Shown: piece by piece, positions 36,711 through 45,388 of the stretch
Layout of the letters: every line of letters starts with the position of its first letter
Numbering within the stretch: the first letter of the stretch is position 1
Position numbers and translations under genes: made by a program
Notes under the pieces: model-generated
What the model was told of the DNA's origin: nothing
Database searches by the model: none
The model's input: only the letters and a program-made list of their open reading frames with translations
From: Actinopolyspora lacussalsi subsp. righensis
GTDB lineage: Bacteria > Actinomycetota > Actinomycetes > Mycobacteriales > Pseudonocardiaceae
NCBI RefSeq assembly: GCF_900116555.1
Contig: NZ_FPAT01000005.1
Span: 248,001-312,000 of the forward strand
Direction: 5' to 3'
DNA length: 64,000 bases

Positions 36711-38347
36711 CTTGCCTCCTCGTCACTTCCCCGCTGGTTGTCGGGGATCCGACCAGCGGGGACGGTTTCCGTCCCTTGCGGACTCCCGAGTCGTTCACGC
36801 AGTGCCGCGGCGAGCTCGTCGCGATCGGAGAACGGGTGAACCACACCCGCCACTTCCTGACCGGTTTCGTGCCCCTTACCGGCGACCACGACGACGTCAC
36901 CGCCGGCTGCGCGCCGTACCGCTTCCACGATGGCCGCACGCCGATCACCGATCTCGTGGGATTCGGCCCGCTCGGACTTCGCGACCCGAGTGGTTCCCTC
37001 GAGCACGGCGGCACGGATCCGCGCGGGATCCTCACTACGGGGATTGTCATCGGTCACTATCAGAACGTCGGCCCGCTGGGCTGCCGTGGCTCCCATGACG
37101 GGACGTTTGGCCGTGTCCCTATCACCGCCACAACCGAGCACGACGATCACCTTCCCCGCCGCCTGGGAGCGTGCGGCTTCCAGCACAGCGCCGACGGCTC
37201 CCGGCTTGTGGGAGTAGTCGACCACCGCCGCGAAGTCCTGTCCCAGCGCGACACGCTCCATGCGTCCCGGAACGTCCACCTCACCGAGCCCGTTCGCGAT
37301 ATCGGCGTACTCGACACCGACGGCTCGTGCCATCGCGGTGGCCAACAGTGCGTTGGCGATGTTGAACGAGCCCGGCAGCCGCAGCTCGACCTCGGTGCGG
37401 GCGCCGTCGGGAGCGTTGACGGTGAACCGCTGCGCACCGGTGGTGCTGGTGACCACATCGGTGGCCGTCCAGTCCGCGGTGCCCTGCGTGGCCACCGTGA
37501 CGGTTTCCGGCCCGACCAGCCTGGAGCCCCACTCGGTGTCGGTGCACACCACCTCCCGAGCGCAGCGACCATCGAACAGCATCGCCTTGGCCGCGAAGTA
37601 GTCCGCCATGTCGCGGTGGAAGTCCAGGTGTTCGCTGGAGAGGTTGGTGAAACCGCCCACGGCGAACCGCAGCCCAGCAACCCTGCCCAGCACGAGGGCG
37701 TGACTGGACACCTCCATGACCACGTGGGTGACTCCCCCTTCGAGCATCACCGCCAGCAGTGCCTGCAGGTCGGGGGCCTCCGGGGTGGTGAACGCGCTTT
37801 CCAGCCGGGTACCGGCCAGCCGGGTCTCGACGGTCCCGATCAGGCCGGTGACCAGCCCGGCCGACCGCAGCGCCGACTCGATCAGATAGCTCGTGGTCGT
37901 CTTGCCCGAGGTCCCTGTCACACCGAGTACCGACAACCCGTCGGCGGGACGACCGTAGACCTCGGCGGCGAGCTCACCGAGCACACCGCGCGGATCCGAG
38001 TGAACCAGCAGCGCGACCTCACCGCGCGACACGGCGGGGTGCCGCAGCAGCTCGGGGTGAGCGGCCCCCGCCTCGTCGGTGAGGACCGCCCGGGCACCCG
38101 CATCCAGCGCGGTGGCCGCGTGCTCGGCACCGTGCGTTCTGGCGCCCCGCAACGCGGCGAAGACATCACCCGGCCGTACGTGCTGGGCACGCAGCGTCAC
38201 TCCGGCCACCTCGACGGACGCGGCGGCTGATTCCGGGGTCTCGGCGGGACGAACGACACGGGCACCGATCGAGTCGGCTAACTCCTCGACACGTACCGGC
38301 TCGACACGCGAGGGACGTGGCGGAGAACTCGCAACCGGGGAAGGCAC
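36707..38347 (-). CDS. murE: UDP-MurNAc-tripeptide synthetase, meso-diaminopimelate type
   Basis: Adds the third residue of the peptide stem. The 546-residue protein has the P-loop LGVTGTSGKTTTSYLIE (about 142-158), FTNLSSEHLDFHRDMADYFAAKAMLF, LPGSFNIANALLATAMA and VVDYSHKPGAVGAVLEAAR. The C-terminal domain carries TDDNPRSEDP, the meso-DAP specificity motif, so the wall should contain meso-diaminopimelate. GTG start at 38347 lies after the family-typical variable N-terminus; it could be later. The gap of 207 bases to ftsI holds a hairpin. Confidence 0.96.
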   Translation of the reverse strand: MPSPVASSPPRPSRVEPVRVEELADSIGARVVRPAETPESAAASVEVAGVTLRAQHVRPGDVFAALRGARTHGAEHAATALDAGARAVLTDEAGAAHPELLRHPAVSRGEVALLVHSDPRGVLGELAAEVYGRPADGLSVLGVTGTSGKTTTSYLIESALRSAGLVTGLIGTVETRLAGTRLESAFTTPEAPDLQALLAVMLEGGVTHVVMEVSSHALVLGRVAGLRFAVGGFTNLSSEHLDFHRDMADYFAAKAMLFDGRCAREVVCTDTEWGSRLVGPETVTVATQGTADWTATDVVTSTTGAQRFTVNAPDGARTEVELRLPGSFNIANALLATAMARAVGVEYADIANGLGEVDVPGRMERVALGQDFAAVVDYSHKPGAVGAVLEAARSQAAGKVIVVLGCGGDRDTAKRPVMGATAAQRADVLIVTDDNPRSEDPARIRAAVLEGTTRVAKSERAESHEIGDRRAAIVEAVRRAAGGDVVVVAGKGHETGQEVAGVVHPFSDRDELAAALRERLGSPQGTETVPAGRIPDNQRGSDEEAR

Positions 38348-38433
38348 GGGAAAAAGGTTACCGGTACCGCTCCACGGAGCAGCTTTACGGTAGGCAGGTG
38401 CGTCGCGAGGTGGTCTCGCCTGCTCGAACGGTT

Positions 38434-38451
38434 TTCACTCGTTCGAGTGAA
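38434..38451. repeat. Hairpin between ftsI and murE
   Basis: TTCACTCG-TT-CGAGTGAA, 8-bp perfect arms with a 2-base loop, 86 bases upstream of the murE start. It has no U-run on the minus strand (GAAAACC follows), so a regulatory or processing role is as likely as termination. Confidence 0.4.
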
Positions 38452-38554
38452 GAACTGTTCCTTCCCCACGAATGACCACCGCCAGCTCGCCGCCCGACTC
38501 ACGTCGCCGCCCGACTCGCGCGGTCGGTCCGACCTCTCCGGGACGTCGTGGTGG

Positions 38555-40507
38555 CTATCTCACCCGCAGCGTCATCTCCGGAGCCGGTTCGCCGGACAGC
38601 GGGATGTCGTACCGACGTGTCAGATCAGCCGCGACGTCGTGGAACAGCGGGGCGGCGGTGAGATGCCCCCTGTCGGGATCGTCGATCATGATTCCGATCA
38701 CGTACCTCGGGTTGTCGGCGGGCAGCATCCCCGCGAAGGTCGCCCAGTGCTGCGAGTTGCTGTAACAGTCGCACTCGGGATCGGGCTGCTGCGCCGTCCC
38801 CGTCTTGCCGGAGACCTGGTAACCGGCCAGCGCGGCCCGCGGCGCGGTGCCACGTTGTCCCCGCTCGTCCTGCACGACCGCGCGCAGCATGTTCTTGACC
38901 GTGTCGGCGGTTCGCTCGCTGACGACGCGAACCCCTTGCGGTGCGGACCGCTGGTGCTCCTGGCCGTCCGGCCCGATGGTCGAGTCGACCACCCGCGGCG
39001 GGATCCGCACACCGTCGTTGGCGATGGCCTGGTACATCCCGGCCATCTGCAACACTGTCATGGACAGTCCCTGGCCGATCGGCAGATTGGCGAACCGGGT
39101 GTCCGACCACTGCTTGGTCGGCGGTACGACCCCGGAGCTCTCGCCGGGAAGGGCGATGCCGGTCTCACTACCCAGCCCGAACTTCTTCACCAACTCGCCG
39201 AAGCGATCCTTGCCCAGCCGCTTCGCCGTCATCAGGGTCCCCACGTTGGACGACTTGGCGAGCACTCCGGTGAACGTGAGCGGTAGGGTGCCGTGCTGCC
39301 AGGCGTCCCTGACCGTGGCACCACCCATCTCGATCTTCGACGGCACGCGCAGCACACTGTCGGGCCGCATGATCCCGTGCTCGATGGCCCCGGCGGCCGT
39401 GATGATCTTGTTCACCGAACCGGGTTCGTAGGGAGTGGTGACCGCCGGGTTGCTCAGGTGGCGAGAGGCACGACTGCCCTGCGAGGGATCGGCGGAGAGA
39501 TCGGAGTTGGCCAGAGCACGCACCTCGCCGGTCCGCGAGTCCAGCACGACCGCGCTTCCCCCCTCCGCGCCGACATCCCGAACGTAGGAGTCGAGTTTCC
39601 GATCGAGCACGAACTGCAGGTCCGAGTCGACGGTCAGCCGGACGTCCGAGCCCGGCTCCGCCGGTCGGATGGTGCGTTTGGTGCCGGGGATGACGAGTCC
39701 GGTGCTTATGCGAGCGGTGTGGGAGATCCGAAGACCGTCCTCACCGGAGAGCGTGCCGTCCAGCGAGCTCTCGAGACCCACGTTCCCCAGGATCTTGTTC
39801 TTGCCCTTGCGCCAGGAAGCGGAACCGACGATACCGGCGCCCACCGATCCGGCCGGGTACTGCCGGACCGCTCGGTACTCGGTACCGATCTGCGGGTACT
39901 TGTCGTGGATCTCGCGGGCGACCGCGGGATCGATCAACGAGCCGAAGTAGAGGAACTGCTCGCCCGAGAACAACGCCCGCAGGGTTTCCCGTTCACTCAC
40001 CCTGCCGTTGGTCACCTTGTCGATGTAGGCGGCGATCTCCCGCTTCTTCTCCGGACCGCTCGGCGCTTCGGGATTGTCCGACTCGCGCTGCTGCTGATCC
40101 AGCAGCTTCGGATTGGCGTAGAGCTTGCGGGACTCGCTGCTGAAGGCGAGCACTCTGCCCTCGGAGTCCAGGATGGAACCACGCTGCGCGGGGATCGTGG
40201 TCTTGGTGAGCAACTGGTCGTCGGCCCGTTCGGACAGCGCGCTCGCCTCGAATCCCTGCACCACGACCAGTTTCACCCCGGCTGATACCAGGGCCAGAAC
40301 CAGCAACATCCGGCCGATACCGAACCGCCGCCTGTTGGAGGCCACTCCGAAGCGAGATTTGCGCGGACCACGTCGCCGAGCCGCGGAACCGCCGCCACGA
40401 GCGAGCTTGGCGCCGCTCGCGGCCGTCCCACGCCGCGGCGCCCGCTTCGAACGATTGGCCTGGCGGGGCTTGGCGCCCTGCCGATCCCGAGAAGCCATGT
40501 CTGTCAC
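38555..40507 (-). CDS. ftsI: Septal penicillin-binding protein FtsI (class B PBP)
   Basis: Cross-links septal peptidoglycan as a D,D-transpeptidase in complex with FtsW. The 650-residue protein has a basic N-terminus (SKRAPRRGTAASG), one transmembrane helix (about 66-86), the dimerisation domain, and the transpeptidase domain. The three active-site motifs are PGSVNK (SxxK, about 363), KSSN (about 415), and KTGTAQ (about 567). GTG start at 40505-40507 overlaps the ftsL-like stop (GTGA); ATG 40498 is an alternative. It lies in the usual dcw position before murE. Confidence 0.96.
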   Translation of the reverse strand: MTDMASRDRQGAKPRQANRSKRAPRRGTAASGAKLARGGGSAARRRGPRKSRFGVASNRRRFGIGRMLLVLALVSAGVKLVVVQGFEASALSERADDQLLTKTTIPAQRGSILDSEGRVLAFSSESRKLYANPKLLDQQQRESDNPEAPSGPEKKREIAAYIDKVTNGRVSERETLRALFSGEQFLYFGSLIDPAVAREIHDKYPQIGTEYRAVRQYPAGSVGAGIVGSASWRKGKNKILGNVGLESSLDGTLSGEDGLRISHTARISTGLVIPGTKRTIRPAEPGSDVRLTVDSDLQFVLDRKLDSYVRDVGAEGGSAVVLDSRTGEVRALANSDLSADPSQGSRASRHLSNPAVTTPYEPGSVNKIITAAGAIEHGIMRPDSVLRVPSKIEMGGATVRDAWQHGTLPLTFTGVLAKSSNVGTLMTAKRLGKDRFGELVKKFGLGSETGIALPGESSGVVPPTKQWSDTRFANLPIGQGLSMTVLQMAGMYQAIANDGVRIPPRVVDSTIGPDGQEHQRSAPQGVRVVSERTADTVKNMLRAVVQDERGQRGTAPRAALAGYQVSGKTGTAQQPDPECDCYSNSQHWATFAGMLPADNPRYVIGIMIDDPDRGHLTAAPLFHDVAADLTRRYDIPLSGEPAPEMTLRVR

Positions 40508-41298
40508 CCCACCGACGCTTCGTTCGACGACGATTGCTCGGAGCCGTCCGGAGGCTCTTCCCGCCGCCGCGGCGGTCGTTGACCGGACGAGTCACCGCCA
40601 TCGGCGTGTTCCCCGTTCCCCTCCGGTTCGCTGTCCTCCCCCTGCGGCGCGGACTCGGGTGCCTCGGCCGGTCGCGGTTCACCGACCACTCTGATCGATC
40701 CGTCAGGCTGCCGCACCAGATGCGCGACCTCGGACACCGGGACCATGTTCATCCGCTCGGCCCGGCGTCTGATCTCGGAGATCGAACTCATCCTGCTCAC
40801 CGAACGCAACAGGTCCTCCTTGCGTTCGGACAGGGCCTGGACACGCTGCTTGGACTCCTGCATGTGGTACGAGTTGCCCACCGCGGCGATGGAGAGCCAC
40901 AGCGTTGCCACGATTCCCGTGACGAGCACGACCACCACCGTGCTCACGAACGGAACCCGGGAGGTGGCGATCCGCTCGCTCAGCGACAACAGGGTTTTCC
41001 TGCCGGAACGCAGCAACCCGGACCCCAGCAACACCTCTCGTGCGGAGGGCTCGTGCGATCCGGTGGCACCGCCGCTCGTCGCCGATCGTCGCTGCTTCCC
41101 GGAGGAAGGGGTTCGCTCCGAGGAACGGCGGCCACGTTCCTGCTTGCGTTCGTAGGCGCGTTCGCCCGAGGAGGATCGGACGTGCATCCGCCGGTTCGCG
41201 CGAGCGCTTCCCTTGGAATCGGTACGGTTGTCGGTACGCTGCCGCCTCCCGCGGCCGTTGCCGCCGGACTGGTCACCGCCCCGTGCGGCTGCCGTCAT
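40504..41298 (-). CDS. FtsL-like divisome protein
   Basis: A 264-residue bitopic protein in the ftsL position between rsmH and ftsI. It has a long basic, Ser/Gly/Arg-rich cytoplasmic N-terminus (about 1-110), one transmembrane helix (about 115-138: [25 protein letters not shown]), a short heptad-like coiled coil (about 140-180: [40 protein letters not shown]), and a charged Pro/Glu-rich tail. This organisation matches actinobacterial FtsL proteins, which diverge strongly in sequence, so the call rests on position and topology. The ATG start overlaps the rsmH stop (ATGA). Confidence 0.82.
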   Translation of the reverse strand: MTAAARGGDQSGGNGRGRRQRTDNRTDSKGSARANRRMHVRSSSGERAYERKQERGRRSSERTPSSGKQRRSATSGGATGSHEPSAREVLLGSGLLRSGRKTLLSLSERIATSRVPFVSTVVVVLVTGIVATLWLSIAAVGNSYHMQESKQRVQALSERKEDLLRSVSRMSSISEIRRRAERMNMVPVSEVAHLVRQPDGSIRVVGEPRPAEAPESAPQGEDSEPEGNGEHADGGDSSGQRPPRRREEPPDGSEQSSSNEASVG

Positions 41299-42317
41299 GG
41301 CGTCTCCTCGATCCGCTCGGCCGCGCGCAGCCGCACCGAGCTCGCTCTGGGATTGGCGGCCGCCTCCGTCTCGTCGGCGAACTCGGCACCACGCGTGAGC
41401 AGCCGCAGCTGTGGTCCGTGACCGGGAAGCTCGACCGGCAGGTCGACCGGGGTACGCGATTTGGCCCGTTCGGCGAAGACCCGCTTGACGGCCCGGTCCT
41501 CAAGGGAGTGGTAGGACAGCACCACGATGCGACCACCGCCGCTGAGCGCGTCGACGGCCGCTGGAAGAGCCCGTCGCAGCACCTCGAGCTCACCGTTGAC
41601 CTCGATGCGAAGTGCTTGGAAGGTCCGTTTGGCCGGATGGCCGCCGGTCCGCCTGGCCGCGGCGGGAACGCTGTCGTAGATCAACCGCACCAGCCGCGCG
41701 CTGTTGTCGAACGGCTCGACTTCACGAGCCCGCACGACTTCCGACGCGATTCTGGCGGCGAACTTCTCCTCGCCGTACTCCCGAAGTATCCGGATCAGTT
41801 CGGCGCGCGAAGCGGTGTTGAGCACGTCGGCGGCTGTCCGGCCGGTGGTGGTGTCCATGCGCATGTCCAGTGGCGCGTCCCTGGCGTAGGAGAAACCGCG
41901 TTCGGACTCGTCGAGCTGCAGCGAGGAGACACCGAGGTCGAACAGGACACCGTCGAGCTCGGACATCCCCTGTTCGGCAAGGATCTCGTCCAGTTGATCA
42001 TCCACCCCGTGCACCAGCCGCACACGTTGCCCGTATTCCGCGAGGCGCTGCCGAGCCAACCGGAGGGCCTCCGGGTCACGATCCACGCCGATCACGGTCA
42101 CGTCGGGAAACGCACGCAACAACGCCTCGGTGTGTCCCCCCATGCCGAGTGTGGCATCCAGCACCGTGGTTCGGCGGTCCCGCAACACGGGTTCGAACAA
42201 CTCCACGGTTCGTTCCAACAGGACGGGAAGATGCCGCTGCTGTGCCGCTTCCGGACCGGGCTTCCCCTCGGTGAATTCCCGCTCGTGTTCGGCAGCGGGT
42301 TCGGGGTTGTCTGGCAC
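41295..42317 (-). CDS. rsmH: 16S rRNA (cytosine-1402-N4) methyltransferase
   Basis: RsmH (MraW) methylates C1402 of 16S rRNA using S-adenosylmethionine. The 340-residue protein shows [57 protein letters not shown] (SAM-binding motif), [32 protein letters not shown], and [24 protein letters not shown] start at 42315-42317. Normally mraZ precedes this gene; no mraZ is found here. Confidence 0.96.
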   Translation of the reverse strand: MPDNPEPAAEHEREFTEGKPGPEAAQQRHLPVLLERTVELFEPVLRDRRTTVLDATLGMGGHTEALLRAFPDVTVIGVDRDPEALRLARQRLAEYGQRVRLVHGVDDQLDEILAEQGMSELDGVLFDLGVSSLQLDESERGFSYARDAPLDMRMDTTTGRTAADVLNTASRAELIRILREYGEEKFAARIASEVVRAREVEPFDNSARLVRLIYDSVPAAARRTGGHPAKRTFQALRIEVNGELEVLRRALPAAVDALSGGGRIVVLSYHSLEDRAVKRVFAERAKSRTPVDLPVELPGHGPQLRLLTRGAEFADETEAAANPRASSVRLRAAERIEETP

Positions 42318-43050
42318 GCTGGCCTTTCCTTCCTGTTCCGATCGGATCGTGCCGGGCGGGACGGCGATTCACGAGAAATGTTCACGATCCCGGGCGAAGC
42401 GATCGGCTCCTCCCGGCCGCCCCGAGCTGTCCGACTCGGCCACCGGAACAACGCACCGGAGACCGGCCGGGGCGACGAGCTCACGAAGCGGAACGCGGTG
42501 CGGCACCGCGGCCGAGTGTCGGTCCCCGACGTCTTCGAACCCGTGACCACGACCGGCGAGACTCATCGGAAACCACCCCCCGCGGACCGGAAACCGGGCC
42601 AATTCGGCCGGGACCCCCGGAAGCCACCCCTCGCGGGACCACCGGCGCGAATCCCGCACGGCGCGATCACCCCGCCTGTTCGATTCCACCGGAACGGCGA
42701 AATCGAAAATCCCCACTCGGGGGGCCACATTACCCCACCCCTCTTAACCGTCAACCGGAAACGCCGGGCCACACGGCGCTCCGGAGGGAAGCGGCTCGGG
42801 GTTCGCGGTCGCCGCTGCCGCGTGGAGCGCAGACGAGAGACCCCACCCTCACACGGGCGTTGGCTCACGGCGGGGACCTCGTGGCGAGTTGTACGCACAC
42901 TCACCACTTACATCGGGTCTGAGAGACTTCCGGCGAGGTGCGCGGCAACACCGCGAACGGCCGTGGACACCCCGACCGCGGTGGCACGGGTCCACTCGTG
43001 GCAGCAAGTCCGGCTGTGACGATCCGCGCGGAACGGTATCTGGAGGTTTG
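42318..43050. other. Intergenic region of the dcw cluster, without mraZ
   Basis: A 733-base divergent region between rsmH and the moxR-type gene. None of the open frames matches MraZ (no FLGTHTPRLDDKGR-like motif). It holds a good minus-strand promoter and TGGGG boxes (see 42711-42754), which leave a leader of about 400 bases before rsmH. The plus-strand promoter of the moxR operon must also be here, but I cannot place it. Confidence 0.6.
42711..42754 (-). promoter_or_regulatory. rsmH/dcw promoter with MraZ-box-like TGGGG repeats
   Basis: On the minus strand -35 TTGACG (42749-42754) and -10 TAATGT (42727-42732) are 16 bases apart. TGGGG occurs in the spacer (42733-42737), a TGTGG overlaps the -10, and a second TGGGG lies at 42711-42715. 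Such TGGGN repeats bind MraZ in other bacteria. This is a candidate from consensus matching only. Confidence 0.5.
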
Positions 43051-44121
43051 TTGAGGCCGGAGAGGAACACGGCGAACGGCGCAGCGCCCACCACGGCCGG
43101 CAGCGAGACGGCGTGGAGCCCGGCGGGCGAGAACACGCCTGACATCCCGCACGACGTCCCCATCGAGTGGATGCACGACACGTTGCGACGCATCACCACC
43201 AACGTGGAAAGCGTGCTGGTCGGGAAGCCCGAAGTGGTCCGGCTCGCCATGGTGACGCTGCTGGCGCGCGGACATCTGCTCGTGGAGGACGTGCCCGGCG
43301 TGGGCAAGACCTCGTTGGCCAAGGCACTCGCACGTTCCGTGGACTGCACCGCCAGCAGGATCCAGTTCACCCCTGACCTGCTGCCGAGCGATGTCACCGG
43401 GGTGTCGATCTACAACCGCGGCACCGAGAAGTTCGAGTTCCGGGAAGGGCCGGTGTTCGCGAACATCGTGGTCGGTGACGAGATCAACCGGGCCTCACCG
43501 AAAACCCAGTCGGCACTGCTGGAATGCATGGAGGAGAACCAGGTAACCGTGGACGGCCACAGTTACGAGCTGGGGATCCCGTTCATGGTCATAGCCACCC
43601 AGAACCCGGTCGAGCTGGAGGGCACCTACACCCTTCCCGAAGCGCAGCGCGATCGGTTCACCTGCAAGATCTCCATCGGGTACCCGGACCCCACCGCGGA
43701 GTTGGCGATGGTCGACGAACGCGCCGCCTCCGATCCGCTGGACAAGCTGGAACCCGTCACCGACGCCGCCGAAGTGGCCGAGCTGCTGGCGGCGGTGGGC
43801 GGGATCCACGTCGCGGTCGAGGTGCGCCGCTACGCGATCGACCTGGTGGCGGCCACTCGCGATCTGGCCGAGCTGCGACTGGGAGCGTCCCCACGAGCCA
43901 CCCTGCAGCTGATCCACGCGGCCCGGGCACAGGCCGCCATCGAGGGACGGGAGTTCGTCATTCCCGACGACATCCAGGCCGTGGCCGTGCCGGTACTCGC
44001 ACACCGACTGGTGCTCAGCGGCGAGGCCCGCGCGGCGCGGCAGAGCGGATCCGACCTGATCGGGCAACTGCTGGATCGAGTACCGGTACCGCGCGGCACC
44101 GAGCAGCTCCGGCGACGGTGA
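43051..44121 (+). CDS. MoxR-family AAA+ ATPase
   Basis: A 356-residue chaperone-like ATPase with Walker A VEDVPGVGKTSLAKALARS (about 79-97), Walker B IVVGDEINRASPKTQSALLECMEENQVT, sensor ATQNPVELEGTYTLPEAQRDRF, and a C-terminal lid domain. MoxR proteins usually work with VWA or DUF58 partners to assemble or activate complexes. Here a DUF58 gene and a transglutaminase gene follow at once, a conserved triad. Start is uncertain: TTG 43051 follows GGAGG by 4 bases; a downstream start is possible. Confidence 0.9.
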   Translation: MRPERNTANGAAPTTAGSETAWSPAGENTPDIPHDVPIEWMHDTLRRITTNVESVLVGKPEVVRLAMVTLLARGHLLVEDVPGVGKTSLAKALARSVDCTASRIQFTPDLLPSDVTGVSIYNRGTEKFEFREGPVFANIVVGDEINRASPKTQSALLECMEENQVTVDGHSYELGIPFMVIATQNPVELEGTYTLPEAQRDRFTCKISIGYPDPTAELAMVDERAASDPLDKLEPVTDAAEVAELLAAVGGIHVAVEVRRYAIDLVAATRDLAELRLGASPRATLQLIHAARAQAAIEGREFVIPDDIQAVAVPVLAHRLVLSGEARAARQSGSDLIGQLLDRVPVPRGTEQLRRR

Positions 44122-44125
44122 TCCC

Positions 44126-45388
44126 GTGTTGTCCGGCTTGACCATCCGTGGTCGGTGCCTGCTGGCCGCGGCCGTCGCATCGGCGATCTGCTCGTTGGTT
44201 CTCGACGAGCGCGACCTGCTCCGAGTGGCGGTGTTCCTCGCCGCGCTGCCGTTGCTCGCCGCTGCCTTCGCGGCACGTGGCGGAAGGAGACTCACGGCAC
44301 GGCGTGAGCTAAAACCGTGGCGGACCGAGGTCGACACCCCCACCACCGTACGGCTGTGGTTGAGCTCCCGCTCCGGCACGCCGGTCGGTGCGACGGAGCT
44401 GACCGACAGCGTTCCGAGCACCCTGGGCGGCGATGCGTACCGAGCACTCGACCGGTCTCCGGGACGCGGCGGAACGACCGTGGAGTACACGATCCACGCC
44501 GAGCTCCGGGGAGTGCACCGGATCGGGCCGTTGCGCTGCCGCTCGGGAGATCCGTTCGGGCTCTCGGCCTTCGACAGGGAACTCCTGAACACGACCCGGT
44601 TGACCGTCGTACCGCGCGTATTCGAGTTGACCGGGCTGCCCGCCGGATTCGGCACCGGAACCGGGGAGCCCGGTTCCGGCAGGGCCCGCGCCGGTGAGGG
44701 TACCGATGACAGCACAGTGCGGGAGTACCGGCAGGGTGACGACATCCGCAGGGTGCACTGGAAGACGACGGCACGACGCGACGAGCTGATGGTCCGTACC
44801 GAGGAACGCCCGGAACGAGGCGGGACGACCGTACTGCTCGACCAGCGGGCCACCGCGCATCGCGGGGTGGGCAAACACTCCAGTTTGGAATGGGCGGTTT
44901 CCGCGGCGGCGAGCATATGCGCCCATCTGTACGACAGCGATCGGCGGCTACGACTGGTGGGCGCGGGAGGGGATCCGATACCGGGCGACGAGCGTTCGAG
45001 CAGCCGGCTCGGCGTCGAAGCGGACGAGGCGCTCCTGCTGGAGGCGCTGGCGGCGCTGCAACCCTCCGGCAGGCGTGATCTCGCCGGAGGTGAGGATCCG
45101 GCACGTGGGCAGGACCTGATGGCGGTACTGGGGCGCACGACTCTCGCTGGCGCCGACGAGCTGGCCTCACTTCGTCCCGCGGGTGCGCGCAGTCTGGCGC
45201 TGCTGTTGAACGTGGCGGGGTGGAACACCGACGGGAAGGAGAATGGCCAGTCGGCTGTGGCACGACGACTGCGCGGCGCGGGCTGGACAGTCACCACGGT
45301 CGACGGACCGACGACTCCGATACCACGCGTGTGGGAGAGCCTTTGCGAACAGACCGTTTCCCCGGACATCGCGCGGATGGACCGATGA
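44126..45388 (+). CDS. DUF58 domain protein (MoxR partner)
   Basis: A 420-residue protein with two N-terminal transmembrane helices (about 8-50) and a cytoplasmic or exposed region containing the DUF58 signature EGTDDSTVREYRQGDDIRRVHWKTTARRDELMVRTEERPERGGTTVLLD (about 190-240), related to a von Willebrand A fold. The function is unknown. Gene order ties it to the upstream MoxR ATPase and the downstream transglutaminase. GTG start at 44126, 4 bases after the moxR stop. Its TGA overlaps the next ATG. Confidence 0.88.
   Translation: MLSGLTIRGRCLLAAAVASAICSLVLDERDLLRVAVFLAALPLLAAAFAARGGRRLTARRELKPWRTEVDTPTTVRLWLSSRSGTPVGATELTDSVPSTLGGDAYRALDRSPGRGGTTVEYTIHAELRGVHRIGPLRCRSGDPFGLSAFDRELLNTTRLTVVPRVFELTGLPAGFGTGTGEPGSGRARAGEGTDDSTVREYRQGDDIRRVHWKTTARRDELMVRTEERPERGGTTVLLDQRATAHRGVGKHSSLEWAVSAAASICAHLYDSDRRLRLVGAGGDPIPGDERSSSRLGVEADEALLLEALAALQPSGRRDLAGGEDPARGQDLMAVLGRTTLAGADELASLRPAGARSLALLLNVAGWNTDGKENGQSAVARRLRGAGWTVTTVDGPTTPIPRVWESLCEQTVSPDIARMDR

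Noticed and set aside
42369-42728. A 119-codon minus-strand frame in the place of mraZ
   Set aside because: The translation has no MraZ motif and its composition resembles non-coding frames.
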